A stretch of 12,879 nt of DNA from a bacterium (lineage in GTDB: Bacteria > UBP18 > UBA7526). The first letter of the stretch is position 1. The number at the start of each line of letters is the position of its first letter. The notes beneath the pieces were generated by a model, which was not told the origin of the DNA, searched no databases, and was given only the letters and a program-made list of their open reading frames with translations. Below, piece by piece: positions 6,076 through 11,854 of the stretch. The stretch lies in contig JAHIPW010000042.1 in assembly GCA_018903055.1 (NCBI GenBank), positions 1 to 12,879 of the forward strand, in the 5' to 3' direction. Both the position numbers and the translations under genes were made by a program.

Positions 6076-7086
6076 TCATTTGTGTATCAAGAACTCCCTG
6101 GTTTGATTTATTAATTCTTCTTCGCTAAAAAATCGCTTACTCTTTTCTACTCTATGGACCATCCGGACCAATCTTTCATTCAAAGGGGCATCTTGACCGA
6201 TTGAGTTGGCAAGATTGACAAATTCTCCATTAATATAGTCTATCTCTGAAGACCGACCTCTCTTTATGCTCTGCAATATCGAACCATAAAGGGGCTCCTG
6301 GCTTAAACTGGCCATTATATTAGAGAATATCCTGGCTGCTTCATCTGGTGGTAGAGAGATGAGCCCGCTGATTCGTTCCAATGGAAAATCAGGCAAGGAG
6401 GCCAGCTTTATCCGGGCCTTGTTCACTAATCTCCATCCTTCCTGCCAGATACCCAAACTGATTTTGCAGATGGAAATATCTTTAAATGTCTCTTGCATGC
6501 TCTTGCCTAAAATTGCCGGTAGACAGTTATTGGCATTTACGAATAACTTTAGCCATTTCATCCCCATTATTTCATCACTTAAGGGGGAAGGGAATATCTT
6601 AGAGGTGACCTTTCTGATTTCTTCTAAATCCACCTTTGGCCGGTTGTCTATTCTTCCCAATATCCAATCGCCTTCAAAGTTGTGCACAATCTTGCCTGGG
6701 GCAAGATATGTTGCTCCAAACATAACTATACTAGCGAACAATCTGTCTTTACCGAGCCTTTTGGCAACAATCTCCTCTGCCCTAACGCCATTCTGAACGG
6801 TTAAAATACATGCCTCTTTCAGATAGGTAAAATTCTCCGAAATAGCCTTTTCTAAATCCTGAGTCTTGATAGCTAAAATAGCTAAATCAACCTTTTCATC
6901 CAGTTGCCTTTTAACGGGTAAAGTGACTGATAACCTGCCCCGGGTGCCTTCTATTCTTAAACCATTTTGAGAAACGGCCGTGAATTGCTCCGGATGGGCT
7001 ACTAAAACTACTTCTTCATCTTTGTCAGCGAGATACCCCGCTACCAAGCCTCCAATGGCTCCTGCTCCAATAATGGCAATCTTCAT
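6076..7086 (-). CDS. panE: ketopantoate reductase family oxidoreductase (PanE/ApbA), first gene of the PKS operon
   Basis: This 336-residue NAD(P)H-dependent reductase belongs to the 2-dehydropantoate 2-reductase family. The Rossmann motif G-A-G-A-I-G-G is at residues 7-13. K-T-Q-D at 74-77 and V-Q-N-G-V at 97-101 are the family's cofactor/substrate segments. The catalytic lysine is expected at Lys177 in M-K-W-L-K-L with N184/N186 nearby, and the C-terminal S-S-E-I-D-x-x-N-G (279-287) matches the pantoate-binding region. Length fits the family. It follows a strong promoter with little spacer, so it leads the operon. Either it is the cell's PanE, supplying pantothenate for the ACP prosthetic group, or it is a tailoring reductase of the polyketide; sequence does not decide, so the symbol is family-level. 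A partial panC sits 5.5 kb away. No strong Shine-Dalgarno precedes ATG 7086. Confidence 0.85.
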   Translation of the reverse strand: MKIAIIGAGAIGGLVAGYLADKDEEVVLVAHPEQFTAVSQNGLRIEGTRGRLSVTLPVKRQLDEKVDLAILAIKTQDLEKAISENFTYLKEACILTVQNGVRAEEIVAKRLGKDRLFASIVMFGATYLAPGKIVHNFEGDWILGRIDNRPKVDLEEIRKVTSKIFPSPLSDEIMGMKWLKLFVNANNCLPAILGKSMQETFKDISICKISLGIWQEGWRLVNKARIKLASLPDFPLERISGLISLPPDEAARIFSNIMASLSQEPLYGSILQSIKRGRSSEIDYINGEFVNLANSIGQDAPLNERLVRMVHRVEKSKRFFSEEELINQTREFLIHK

Positions 7087-7100
7087 AACATAAACTCAAT

Positions 7101-7120
7101 AATAGTAAAATTTTACTATT
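7101..7120. promoter_or_regulatory. 20-bp perfect palindrome, candidate operator of the PKS operon
   Basis: AATAGTAAAATTTTACTATT is exactly self-complementary. It lies 9 bases downstream of the -10 box and so covers roughly the first 20 transcribed bases, 14 bases before the first start codon. That is a classical position for a repressor operator. With no loop, a protein-binding site is more likely than an RNA hairpin. No regulator gene is seen nearby. Confidence 0.6.
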
Positions 7121-7128
7121 TAAATTTT

Positions 7129-7156
7129 ATTATATCATACCTTTTGCCTATGTCAA
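7129..7156 (-). promoter_or_regulatory. near-consensus sigma-70 promoter driving the PKS operon
   Basis: Reading the minus strand, TTGACA (7156-7151) and TATAAT (7134-7129) are both perfect hexamers separated by 16 bases. TG one base before the -10 gives an extended -10 element. Transcription should start near 7122, about 36 bases before the reductase ATG. No other promoter of this quality was found in the operon. Confidence 0.75.
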
Positions 7157-7159
7157 GTC

Positions 7160-7310
7160 CTTTCTTAAACGCGGATTTTTCTTATTGCTTACTGCTCAGG
7201 CATAGTGGACGCGGATTATCACAGATAAATTCTAATGCGATTAATGGGATACAGATTACAAAGTCTTATCCGTGTTTATCCGTTTATCATCTGTGCGAAT
7301 CCGTGTCTAT
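7160..7310. other. non-coding spacer with atccgtg-type word repeats
   Basis: This is the stretch between the operon promoter and the permease terminator. It contains repeated related words (cgcggattatcacagataaa, tccgtgtttatccg, tctgtgcgaatccgtgtc) that look like diverged members of the cacagat/atctgtg family. I see no convincing gene. Confidence 0.5.
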
Positions 7311-7335
7311 AAAAAAGCCGCCCGTTAAGGCGGCT
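7311..7335 (-). terminator. intrinsic terminator of the permease transcript
   Basis: On the minus strand the stem AGCCGCC/GGCGGCT (arms 7335-7329 and 7322-7316) with loop TTAACG is followed by a run of T (A tract at 7311-7316). It separates the permease unit from the PKS operon promoter about 155 bases further on. Confidence 0.85.
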
Positions 7336-7371
7336 AACTCTTCTTCCCATCAATGTCAACTAAAGCAACTA

Positions 7372-7500
7372 ACCAATGATTAACAGTTATTCATTGGTAG
7401 GGCAAGCAAGCTATCAAGAACAAAGATCAAGGATCCAGGATCAAGGATCTAGTATCTGTGATCTGTGAAAATCTGCAAGTTATCTGTGTCAATCTGTGGT
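7372..7500. repeat. stem-loop and ggatcaaggat/atctgtg word repeats after the permease gene
   Basis: ACCAATGA (7372-7379) pairs with TCATTGGT (7391-7398). From about 7424 the words gatcaaggat-ccaggatcaaggatc and then atctgtg-atctgtg-aaaatctg-atctgtg-tcaatctgtg follow. The last unit runs into the permease gene and supplies its final codons and stop. Confidence 0.55.
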
Positions 7501-9021
7501 TTTCACCACTTCTAATTTATGGCCTGTCCTCCCGAAGAGCCAGAGACTGAAGAATAGAACACCGAGGAAGAGATAGCCCAGGGCATGCCAGGGAGCAGCC
7601 TTAAAAGCCAGCTCCGGGGCATGAATGACCCCGAAGAAAGCAAGAATAGCAGCAGAGAAGGCATAAACCCCGGCGCTTCTGAATCTCTTATCGATTAAGA
7701 AAGCGGTCATGGCTGCCAGGAGCAATCCAGTAACAATGGCTCCATAGCCTAAGGAGGCCAGTCCTCTATAACTCACCCCATGGTCCTCTAAGGCAATCAT
7801 TCCTACCTTTTCTGCGGTAGTCTTGGCTGCCAATAGTGCTCCCTCAACATTGGTCCTTACATAGTTTGCGATGTGGGGGATGAAAGCAATGACCACTGCC
7901 GGGGCATGGAGCTTGGGGGTTGTCTGGAAGGCCTGGGCACCGATGACCAGGGCAATATAAAGCAGAATGCAGAAGGCCACCTCCTTTGGTATGAGCGCTG
8001 TTGCTAAGCCTAATAAACCAAATATCCCAATTAAGAAGATGACTATTCCATTGATGAGGGAATAGCCGGTCCGAGCACCCACCGCCTTCCAACCCGGATG
8101 GCCGATATAGACCGTAGTGGGAAAACAGGAGCCGAATAATGCCCCGGCCATGGTTCCTACCCCATCCATCATCATGGCCGTTCTGGTATTATATTTATCC
8201 CCGGCAGCAGAGGCGCTCTCCACGTTCTGCATGGTTTCTAAGAAGTTATAGATCCCCATGGGGATGACCACTGCTAAGAAGGGAGCCACCTCCTTTATCC
8301 CCTCCTTCATAGCACCAAAAACCGGGGTAGGACAGTAGAATCCCACCTGGGCAGCGGCGATTCCCACTGCCTCTGGTTTCATGAAGCCGATGGCCCAGGC
8401 CAGGCCGGAACCGAGAAGGATGGCTAAAAAGCCAGCCGGTATCCTGAAGGGGAAGGCGATCCTGGCGATAAAGCCAACCAGGATAATGGCTAAGGGTAAG
8501 AAACCAATCTGAGGGTTCTCCCAGATCCCTATGGTGGGCTTCATGGCAATCCAGGTAATGGCGATTCCCGCCAAAGTGCCCAATAGTGCCGCCCGCGGGG
8601 TATACTTCCTCACCGCATTCCCTACAAAGGCCCCCAGGAATTCGATGACTCCACCAATGAAGGCTGCCGCCACCCCTACCTTCCAGGCCAGTTCCGCATT
8701 GTTCGTCTTCCAGTATATGGGTCCAATGACCAGGAAGAGATAAGCGAACATAATGGGGGTCGATATTCCATAGGGAAGGGCGGTGACGTTCTTCCTTCCC
8801 TCTTTCCTTGCCAGCCTTCTCGCCATATAGGTATAGAAGATATTTCCCAGGATGATGGCTATGGCTGCCCCTGGTATCACCCGGCCATAGACAATTTTAG
8901 CGGGCATCTTAAATAGCCCGCTTAGGGTAATGGCGATGATGAGTAAGTTTACCAGGTTATCGATGAACAGTCCAAAGAAGCCATCGATATCCCTTCTCAC
9001 AAAAAAAGGTACTTTCTCCAT
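7489..9021 (-). CDS. NCS2-family permease (COG2252-like, purine/xanthine-type)
   Basis: This 510-residue inner-membrane transporter has about 12-14 hydrophobic segments. It matches the AGZA/COG2252 branch of the NCS2 nucleobase transporters: an N-terminal F-F-G-L-F-I-D-N-L-V-N-L segment (14-25), A-L-P-Y-G-I (about 81-86), A-A-G-D-K-Y-N-T-R in the central region, and the re-entrant block F-P-T-T-V-Y-I-G-H-P-G-W-K. Substrates in this family are purines, xanthine or guanine/hypoxanthine taken up with protons, but the exact substrate cannot be inferred here. AAGGAGG lies 6 bases before ATG 9021, so the start is firm. The gene stands alone with its own downstream terminator. The last codons (T-T-D-stop) lie in an ACAGATTGACACAGAT repeat, so a repeat appears to have set the C terminus. 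No promoter of good quality was recognised upstream. Confidence 0.9.
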   Translation of the reverse strand: MEKVPFFVRRDIDGFFGLFIDNLVNLLIIAITLSGLFKMPAKIVYGRVIPGAAIAIILGNIFYTYMARRLARKEGRKNVTALPYGISTPIMFAYLFLVIGPIYWKTNNAELAWKVGVAAAFIGGVIEFLGAFVGNAVRKYTPRAALLGTLAGIAITWIAMKPTIGIWENPQIGFLPLAIILVGFIARIAFPFRIPAGFLAILLGSGLAWAIGFMKPEAVGIAAAQVGFYCPTPVFGAMKEGIKEVAPFLAVVIPMGIYNFLETMQNVESASAAGDKYNTRTAMMMDGVGTMAGALFGSCFPTTVYIGHPGWKAVGARTGYSLINGIVIFLIGIFGLLGLATALIPKEVAFCILLYIALVIGAQAFQTTPKLHAPAVVIAFIPHIANYVRTNVEGALLAAKTTAEKVGMIALEDHGVSYRGLASLGYGAIVTGLLLAAMTAFLIDKRFRSAGVYAFSAAILAFFGVIHAPELAFKAAPWHALGYLFLGVLFFSLWLFGRTGHKLEVVKTTD

Positions 9022-9051
9022 AAACCCTCCTTCATTTGTTAAACTCTAAAA

Positions 9052-9200
9052 TAAGTTGATACGTTAATAAGCTGATAAGTTGATAAGTAAATACATATTT
9101 TTTGTTCTTGTATTTGCCTTCTCGTAACTGCTCGTAACCGTTAGTAACTGTTCGTAACCGATCACTGATTACCGATCACCGATTACCAAGCTGTTCGTAA
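9052..9200. repeat. tandem-like word repeats upstream of the permease gene
   Basis: Two runs are present. One is of 8-9 base units of the gttgataa/gctgataa type (9052-9092). The other is of 10-base units of the type ctcgtaactg, ctcgtaaccg, ttagtaactg, ttcgtaaccg (9121-9160), which then drifts to gatcaccgattacc. Units differ at fixed positions, so this is not a perfect microsatellite. A related cgtaactg array lies at 10969-11010. Confidence 0.65.
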
Positions 9201-9205
9201 CCGTT

Positions 9206-10042
9206 TCACTTTAATCTTTCCCACTCTTTTAAATAGTTTTTAAGATGACTGCGTTCTGGTTTTTCCGACTCTGTAATTAGCAACTGTCGCAATAGTTCCT
9301 GCTCTTGTTCATACTGCTCAGTTCCGAAGAAGCCGGCAAAATGAGCCAAACGTAACCAGAGTAAATAAGTTGTCAGTGCATCGAACTCGTTATATGCAAT
9401 GATTTTATCTAATCCTCCACTGAGCCATAACGGAGCAACTTCTTGTCCATCTATTCCCATTTTACCTGGAATACCGGAAACTACCGCCATTTCATTAAGC
9501 GACGGAGTGGATTTTCCCCATCCTCCCAAAATTTTTATGAGGTCTATATTCCAATCGCCATAAGCTGAAAAATAGTCTATCCCTTGCCAGGGTTTATCCG
9601 GTCGTGAGCAAAACTGAGACGCTTCAATTCCATGGGCTACGCCACGTTGTATTAATATTCTGAGGTCAGAAGATAAAGAATTAAAACCTATCAGTTGAGC
9701 CTGGCGCTTTCCTAATGTTTGTAGAAATGTTTCAATAATATTTTTCTCGGAAGTAAGTTCTGGATTTGTAGGATCTGTAGGCAGAGAATGAAGATTAATC
9801 TCAATATCTGTATCCGTTTTTTTATAGCGGGTAACAAATGAAATCGAGACAACCCGGCACAGTGTGGTCTTCAAGTATGGCATGGGATCGTCCGCCGTCG
9901 CTCCTCCCTCTTTCCACATTTCGTGGATTATCTCTTCATCCGACATAGAATCTGGTAATTTATAAAGTTTTCTACCTGCTATTGGATCGGGAACCCACTC
10001 TACATCAAATACCCATACCTTGTCATGAACGAATTTAAACAT
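9206..10042 (-). CDS. predicted 3'-5' exonuclease, PolB exonuclease-domain type (PF10108-like)
   Basis: This 278-residue protein resembles the stand-alone DNA polymerase B exonuclease-like family. Expected DEDDy-type residues are visible: Asp13 and Glu15 in V-F-D-V-E-W, Asp126 in G-F-N-S-L-S-S-D-L, and Y217...D221 in Y-N-E-F-D-A-L; N-I-D-L (165-168) is an additional conserved segment. Such proteins are expected to remove nucleotides from DNA 3' ends, but their cellular role is poorly known. No polymerase domain is attached. ATG 10042 is chosen because GGAGAAGA lies upstream at proper spacing; an in-frame TTG at 10066 would add eight residues and lies within the repeated boundary motif. It is the last gene of the accessory stretch and is not clearly in an operon with its neighbours. 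Confidence 0.78.
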   Translation of the reverse strand: MFKFVHDKVWVFDVEWVPDPIAGRKLYKLPDSMSDEEIIHEMWKEGGATADDPMPYLKTTLCRVVSISFVTRYKKTDTDIEINLHSLPTDPTNPELTSEKNIIETFLQTLGKRQAQLIGFNSLSSDLRILIQRGVAHGIEASQFCSRPDKPWQGIDYFSAYGDWNIDLIKILGGWGKSTPSLNEMAVVSGIPGKMGIDGQEVAPLWLSGGLDKIIAYNEFDALTTYLLWLRLAHFAGFFGTEQYEQEQELLRQLLITESEKPERSHLKNYLKEWERLK

Positions 10043-10066
10043 TATAGTCTTCTCCAAAAATCTCAA

Positions 10067-10084
10067 CTAACATTCGAAACCAAC
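10067..10084. repeat. boundary motif copy A (TTTCGAATGTTAG) before the exonuclease gene
   Basis: The plus-strand reading CTAACATTCGAAACCAAC matches 10551-10568 at 17 of 18 positions and shares its first 13 bases with 11746-11758. It lies 24 bases upstream of the exonuclease start codon. Confidence 0.7.
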
Positions 10085-10120
10085 GGCTTTACGGGGTTAA
10101 GACGCGACTTCTTTTATTCC

Positions 10121-10537
10121 TTACTTCTTCTCGGCCTTGAAATATATGACCTTAGGTGCTTCTCTGAAGTACTTCAAAAGGGCTGGACAGAGCCAGCCTT
10201 CCATTTGGCATTGGGGGCACGCGTACCAGTTGCCGCCCGCCTCTTTAACTTTCCAGACAAGAGTGTGCGTATGGCCGGGAAAAGACTGGGCTGAAAATAA
10301 GAGCCGGAAGCCTTTGTCCGCATCAGGTATATCTTCTGCCAACTTGTCAATTATTCCCGGTATTCCCGCAACAAACGGCTCTTGGTACAGCCCTCGGCTT
10401 ACATCATTAAAAACCCACGTACCCGCGTAGCGATAGGGAGCAATGACGAAAATCGAGTTGGAAGAGGTGGCAACGGGCTTTTTGCCACAGCCACAAAGAG
10501 TGGTAATGAGGAGCGCTACGAATAGAATCTTTCTCAT
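10121..10537 (-). CDS. DUF6717-like lipoprotein
   Basis: This 138-residue protein has a lipoprotein signal peptide: M-R-K, a hydrophobic stretch to residue 14, then C-G-C-G with the likely lipidated Cys15 or Cys17, followed by K-K-P. The mature part starts V-I-A-P-Y-R-Y-A-G-T-W-V-F and continues F-V-A-G-I-P (55-60), F-R-L-L-F-S-A (77-83), G-G-N-W-Y (101-105), C-P-Q-C (107-110), G-W-L-C-P-A-L (114-120) and a C-terminal Y-F-K-A-E. From memory this pattern fits the DUF6717 family, which has no known function and is usually cytosolic, so the signal peptide is worth noting. ATG 10537 has GGGAGG upstream, overlapping boundary motif copy B; an in-frame TTG at 10570 lacks support. A membrane-anchored location is inferred. 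Confidence 0.75.
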   Translation of the reverse strand: MRKILFVALLITTLCGCGKKPVATSSNSIFVIAPYRYAGTWVFNDVSRGLYQEPFVAGIPGIIDKLAEDIPDADKGFRLLFSAQSFPGHTHTLVWKVKEAGGNWYACPQCQMEGWLCPALLKYFREAPKVIYFKAEKK

Positions 10538-10550
10538 TTTATCTCGCCTC

Positions 10551-10568
10551 CCAACATTCGAAACCAAC
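10551..10568. repeat. boundary motif copy B before the DUF6717-like gene
   Basis: The plus-strand reading CCAACATTCGAAACCAAC differs from copy A by one base. Its end supplies the first bases of the Shine-Dalgarno sequence (TTGGGAGG) of the downstream lipoprotein gene. Confidence 0.7.
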
Positions 10569-10603
10569 AATCGGAAATTTCAAGCGGATACTAAGATACC
10601 AAG

Positions 10604-10641
10604 TGTCGCAGACGAAATTCAAAAAGATTTCGTCTGCGGCA
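10604..10641. repeat. 15-bp stem-loop downstream of the DUF5679 gene
   Basis: TGTCGCAGACGAAAT (10604-10618) pairs with ATTTCGTCTGCGGCA (10627-10641) with one G-T type mismatch and an 8-base loop. It is GC-rich and strong but has no T tract on either side, so it is not a standard terminator. It may be a repeat element or an RNA 3'-end stabiliser. Confidence 0.7.
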
Positions 10642-10665
10642 CACAAAATAAAAGGCAGGTAATTG

Positions 10666-10809
10666 TTATTTGCCCATTATCCGATACATACCAGTACCGC
10701 AGGATGGGCAGCAACCTTTCATTGCCTTTCTGCCATTCTTCATGGTGACTTCTTTGGCGTCTTTCATTTCTTTCTTCGCCTTGCACTTTACACAATAAGC
10801 TTCTGTCAT
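10666..10809 (-). CDS. DUF5679-family small zinc-ribbon protein
   Basis: This 47-residue protein begins M-T-E-A-Y-C-V-K-C-K and ends Y-R-I-M-G-K. It has two cysteine pairs, Cys6-x-x-Cys9 and Cys34-x-x-Cys37 (with Cys33 adjacent), spaced as in a zinc ribbon, and the family's K-E-V-T-M-K-N-G-R segment (19-27). It matches the DUF5679 pattern almost end to end. AGGAGG lies 8 bases before ATG 10809, which makes it a real gene despite its length. A 74-codon reading frame overlapping in another phase has no family signature and is rejected. Function is unknown; nucleic-acid or protein binding through the ribbon is a guess. It is a single gene with free space on both sides. Confidence 0.88.
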   Translation of the reverse strand: MTEAYCVKCKAKKEMKDAKEVTMKNGRKAMKGCCPSCGTGMYRIMGK

Positions 10810-10844
10810 GATACACCTCCTTTTTCAGTTTGAAATAGTTCACA

Positions 10845-11015
10845 CGAGTTGCGAGTTACGGGTTACGGGTTTCGAGTTTCGAATTGCAACCTTCGATTTC
10901 CAATCTCCGAACTTACAACTCCGAACTAAACCACTTATTTTTGTATTTACGTTCTTGCAACTATTCGTAACTGCTAGTAACTATTAGTAACCGTTAGTAA
11001 CTGATCATAATCGGT
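10845..11015. repeat. word-repeat spacer (gagttacgg / cgtaactg types)
   Basis: Two arrays are present. Gttgcgagttacgggttacgggtttcg (10848-10874) is followed by relatives of ttcgaattgcaaccttcg. Then comes a cgtaactg, agtaactatt, agtaaccgtt, agtaactgat series (10969-11010) related to the one upstream of the permease. I see no gene between 10810 and 11048. Confidence 0.6.
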
Positions 11016-11048
11016 GGATTGAGTTGTTAGGTTTTAATATATTCTCTA

Positions 11049-11219
11049 TTACTTCGAAGAATGAATTTCCCTCAGTTTCCGCCGGATTAGTTTGCTGCGC
11101 TTCGACGAACATCTAACAATGAATTCATTCATCTGGCGAAGCCACTCCAATTTTTTCTTGGGTGGTATCTTCATAAATCTTAAAAGACGTTCTTCTTCGG
11201 TTTCCCATTTGAAAATCAT
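11049..11219 (-). CDS. small partner protein of the nucleotidyltransferase
   Basis: This 56-residue basic protein begins M-I-F-K-W-E-T-E-E-E-R-L-L-R-F and continues I-P-P-K-K-K-L-E-W-L-R-Q-M-N-E-F. The P-x-x-K-L-E-W-L pattern recurs in small proteins found next to nucleotidyltransferase genes. Its ATG overlaps the TGA of the upstream gene by four bases (ATGA), and GAGGA lies 8 bases ahead, so the pair is translationally coupled. It is predicted to be all-helical and cytosolic. By arrangement it could be the antitoxin or accessory half of a two-gene toxin-antitoxin-like module, which is inference from context. It ends in a lysine-rich tail, R-R-K-L-R-E-I-H-S-S-K. Confidence 0.75.
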   Translation of the reverse strand: MIFKWETEEERLLRFMKIPPKKKLEWLRQMNEFIVRCSSKRSKLIRRKLREIHSSK

Positions 11220-11713
11220 AGATTCTTCCTCAATTTTTTTATCTTCTTTAATTCTTCTATATCTAACTTATCGACCGCCCGTGCTGTTTTCCTTTTCATT
11301 TTAATTAGATTATCTATGGAAATTACGGGTATTGTTAAATCACCAACTTTAATACGTATAATATTTTTTCGGGCTTCCTTAAAGGATACCGGTGATTCTA
11401 TAATTATGTCGACTTCTTTTAGTTCATCCTCTTTATGGAAGTTAAAAGCCTTCATATGTTTGTTCTTAATCCAATCTTCTCTTGTCTTTCTATCTGCAAT
11501 TTTCATTGGATCAACCGGTCGTTTTACATGATAGCCACGTCTTTTCAGAATCTTGACAATTTTTTCGAGGTTATTATCGCTCATTTCAACAAGGATATCC
11601 AAATCGGCGGTACTGCGCATTGAGCCAAGAAGATTAACAGCAATTCCACCGACAATTACATATTTCACTTTTTGCTTTTGAAATGCCCGTAATATCTCTT
11701 CATAAAAAATCAT
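11216..11713 (-). CDS. nucleotidyltransferase-fold protein (AbiEii/MNT-like)
   Basis: This 165-residue protein has the minimal nucleotidyltransferase pattern: Y-V-I-V-G-G-I-A-V-N-L-L-G at residues 18-30, then T-A-D-L-D-I with Asp37 and Asp39 as candidate metal ligands, and a third acidic residue, Asp102, in V-D-I-I-I. The C-terminal I-D-N-L-I-K-M-K-R-K-T-A-R-A-V-D-K-L-D-I is typical of family members that modify RNA, tRNA or proteins in abortive-infection and toxin-antitoxin systems. AGAGG lies 7 bases before ATG 11713. It is followed by an overlapping 56-residue gene. Base composition is distinctly more AT-rich than the lipoprotein gene upstream of it, consistent with acquisition. Toxin or antitoxin polarity cannot be assigned. 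Confidence 0.82.
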   Translation of the reverse strand: MIFYEEILRAFQKQKVKYVIVGGIAVNLLGSMRSTADLDILVEMSDNNLEKIVKILKRRGYHVKRPVDPMKIADRKTREDWIKNKHMKAFNFHKEDELKEVDIIIESPVSFKEARKNIIRIKVGDLTIPVISIDNLIKMKRKTARAVDKLDIEELKKIKKLRKNL

Positions 11714-11745
11714 TTTTAACCTCTACTGTTTTACAATTTTATAAC

Positions 11746-11762
11746 CTAACATTCGAAATCAG
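11746..11762. repeat. boundary motif copy C before the nucleotidyltransferase gene
   Basis: The plus-strand reading CTAACATTCGAAATCAG shares the CTAACATTCGAAA core with copies A and B. It is 33 bases upstream of the nucleotidyltransferase start codon. On the minus strand it ends GTTAGGT. Confidence 0.6.
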
Positions 11763-11764
11763 TG

Positions 11765-11790
11765 GCCCTAAACTACGTAGAGTTTAGGGC
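11765..11790. repeat. 10-bp perfect stem-loop
   Basis: GCCCTAAACT (11765-11774) pairs with AGTTTAGGGC (11781-11790); the centre CTACGTAG is itself palindromic. It sits in the spacer between the immunity-like lipoprotein gene and the nucleotidyltransferase gene, directly beside boundary motif C. No T tract follows. Confidence 0.65.
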
Positions 11791-11854
11791 AAGCGGGCCC
11801 CGCAATTGCCGAAAGTGGCGCTTTACTAGGTCAGGTGCAGCAAGTTGTTATGTG

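Noticed and set aside
7144-7383. Plus-strand 79-codon frame in the spacer upstream of the operon.
   Set aside because: It runs through the promoter, word repeats and the terminator hairpin, and has no binding site or recognisable protein features.
7844-8092. An 82-codon minus-strand frame and several plus-strand frames inside long genes (for example 6359-6796 and 4468-4692).
   Set aside because: They lie within well-supported genes in other phases and their translations look like frame shadows rich in Ser, Pro, Cys or Arg.
9121-9160. CRISPR-like array of cgtaactg units.
   Set aside because: Units are only about 10 bases, contiguous and degenerate, with no spacers and no cas genes.
10604-10641. 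Intrinsic terminator after the DUF5679 gene.
   Set aside because: The hairpin is strong but no T run follows on either strand.
10619-10843. A 74-codon minus-strand reading frame.
   Set aside because: It overlaps the DUF5679 gene in another phase, has no family signature and no good binding site at its start.
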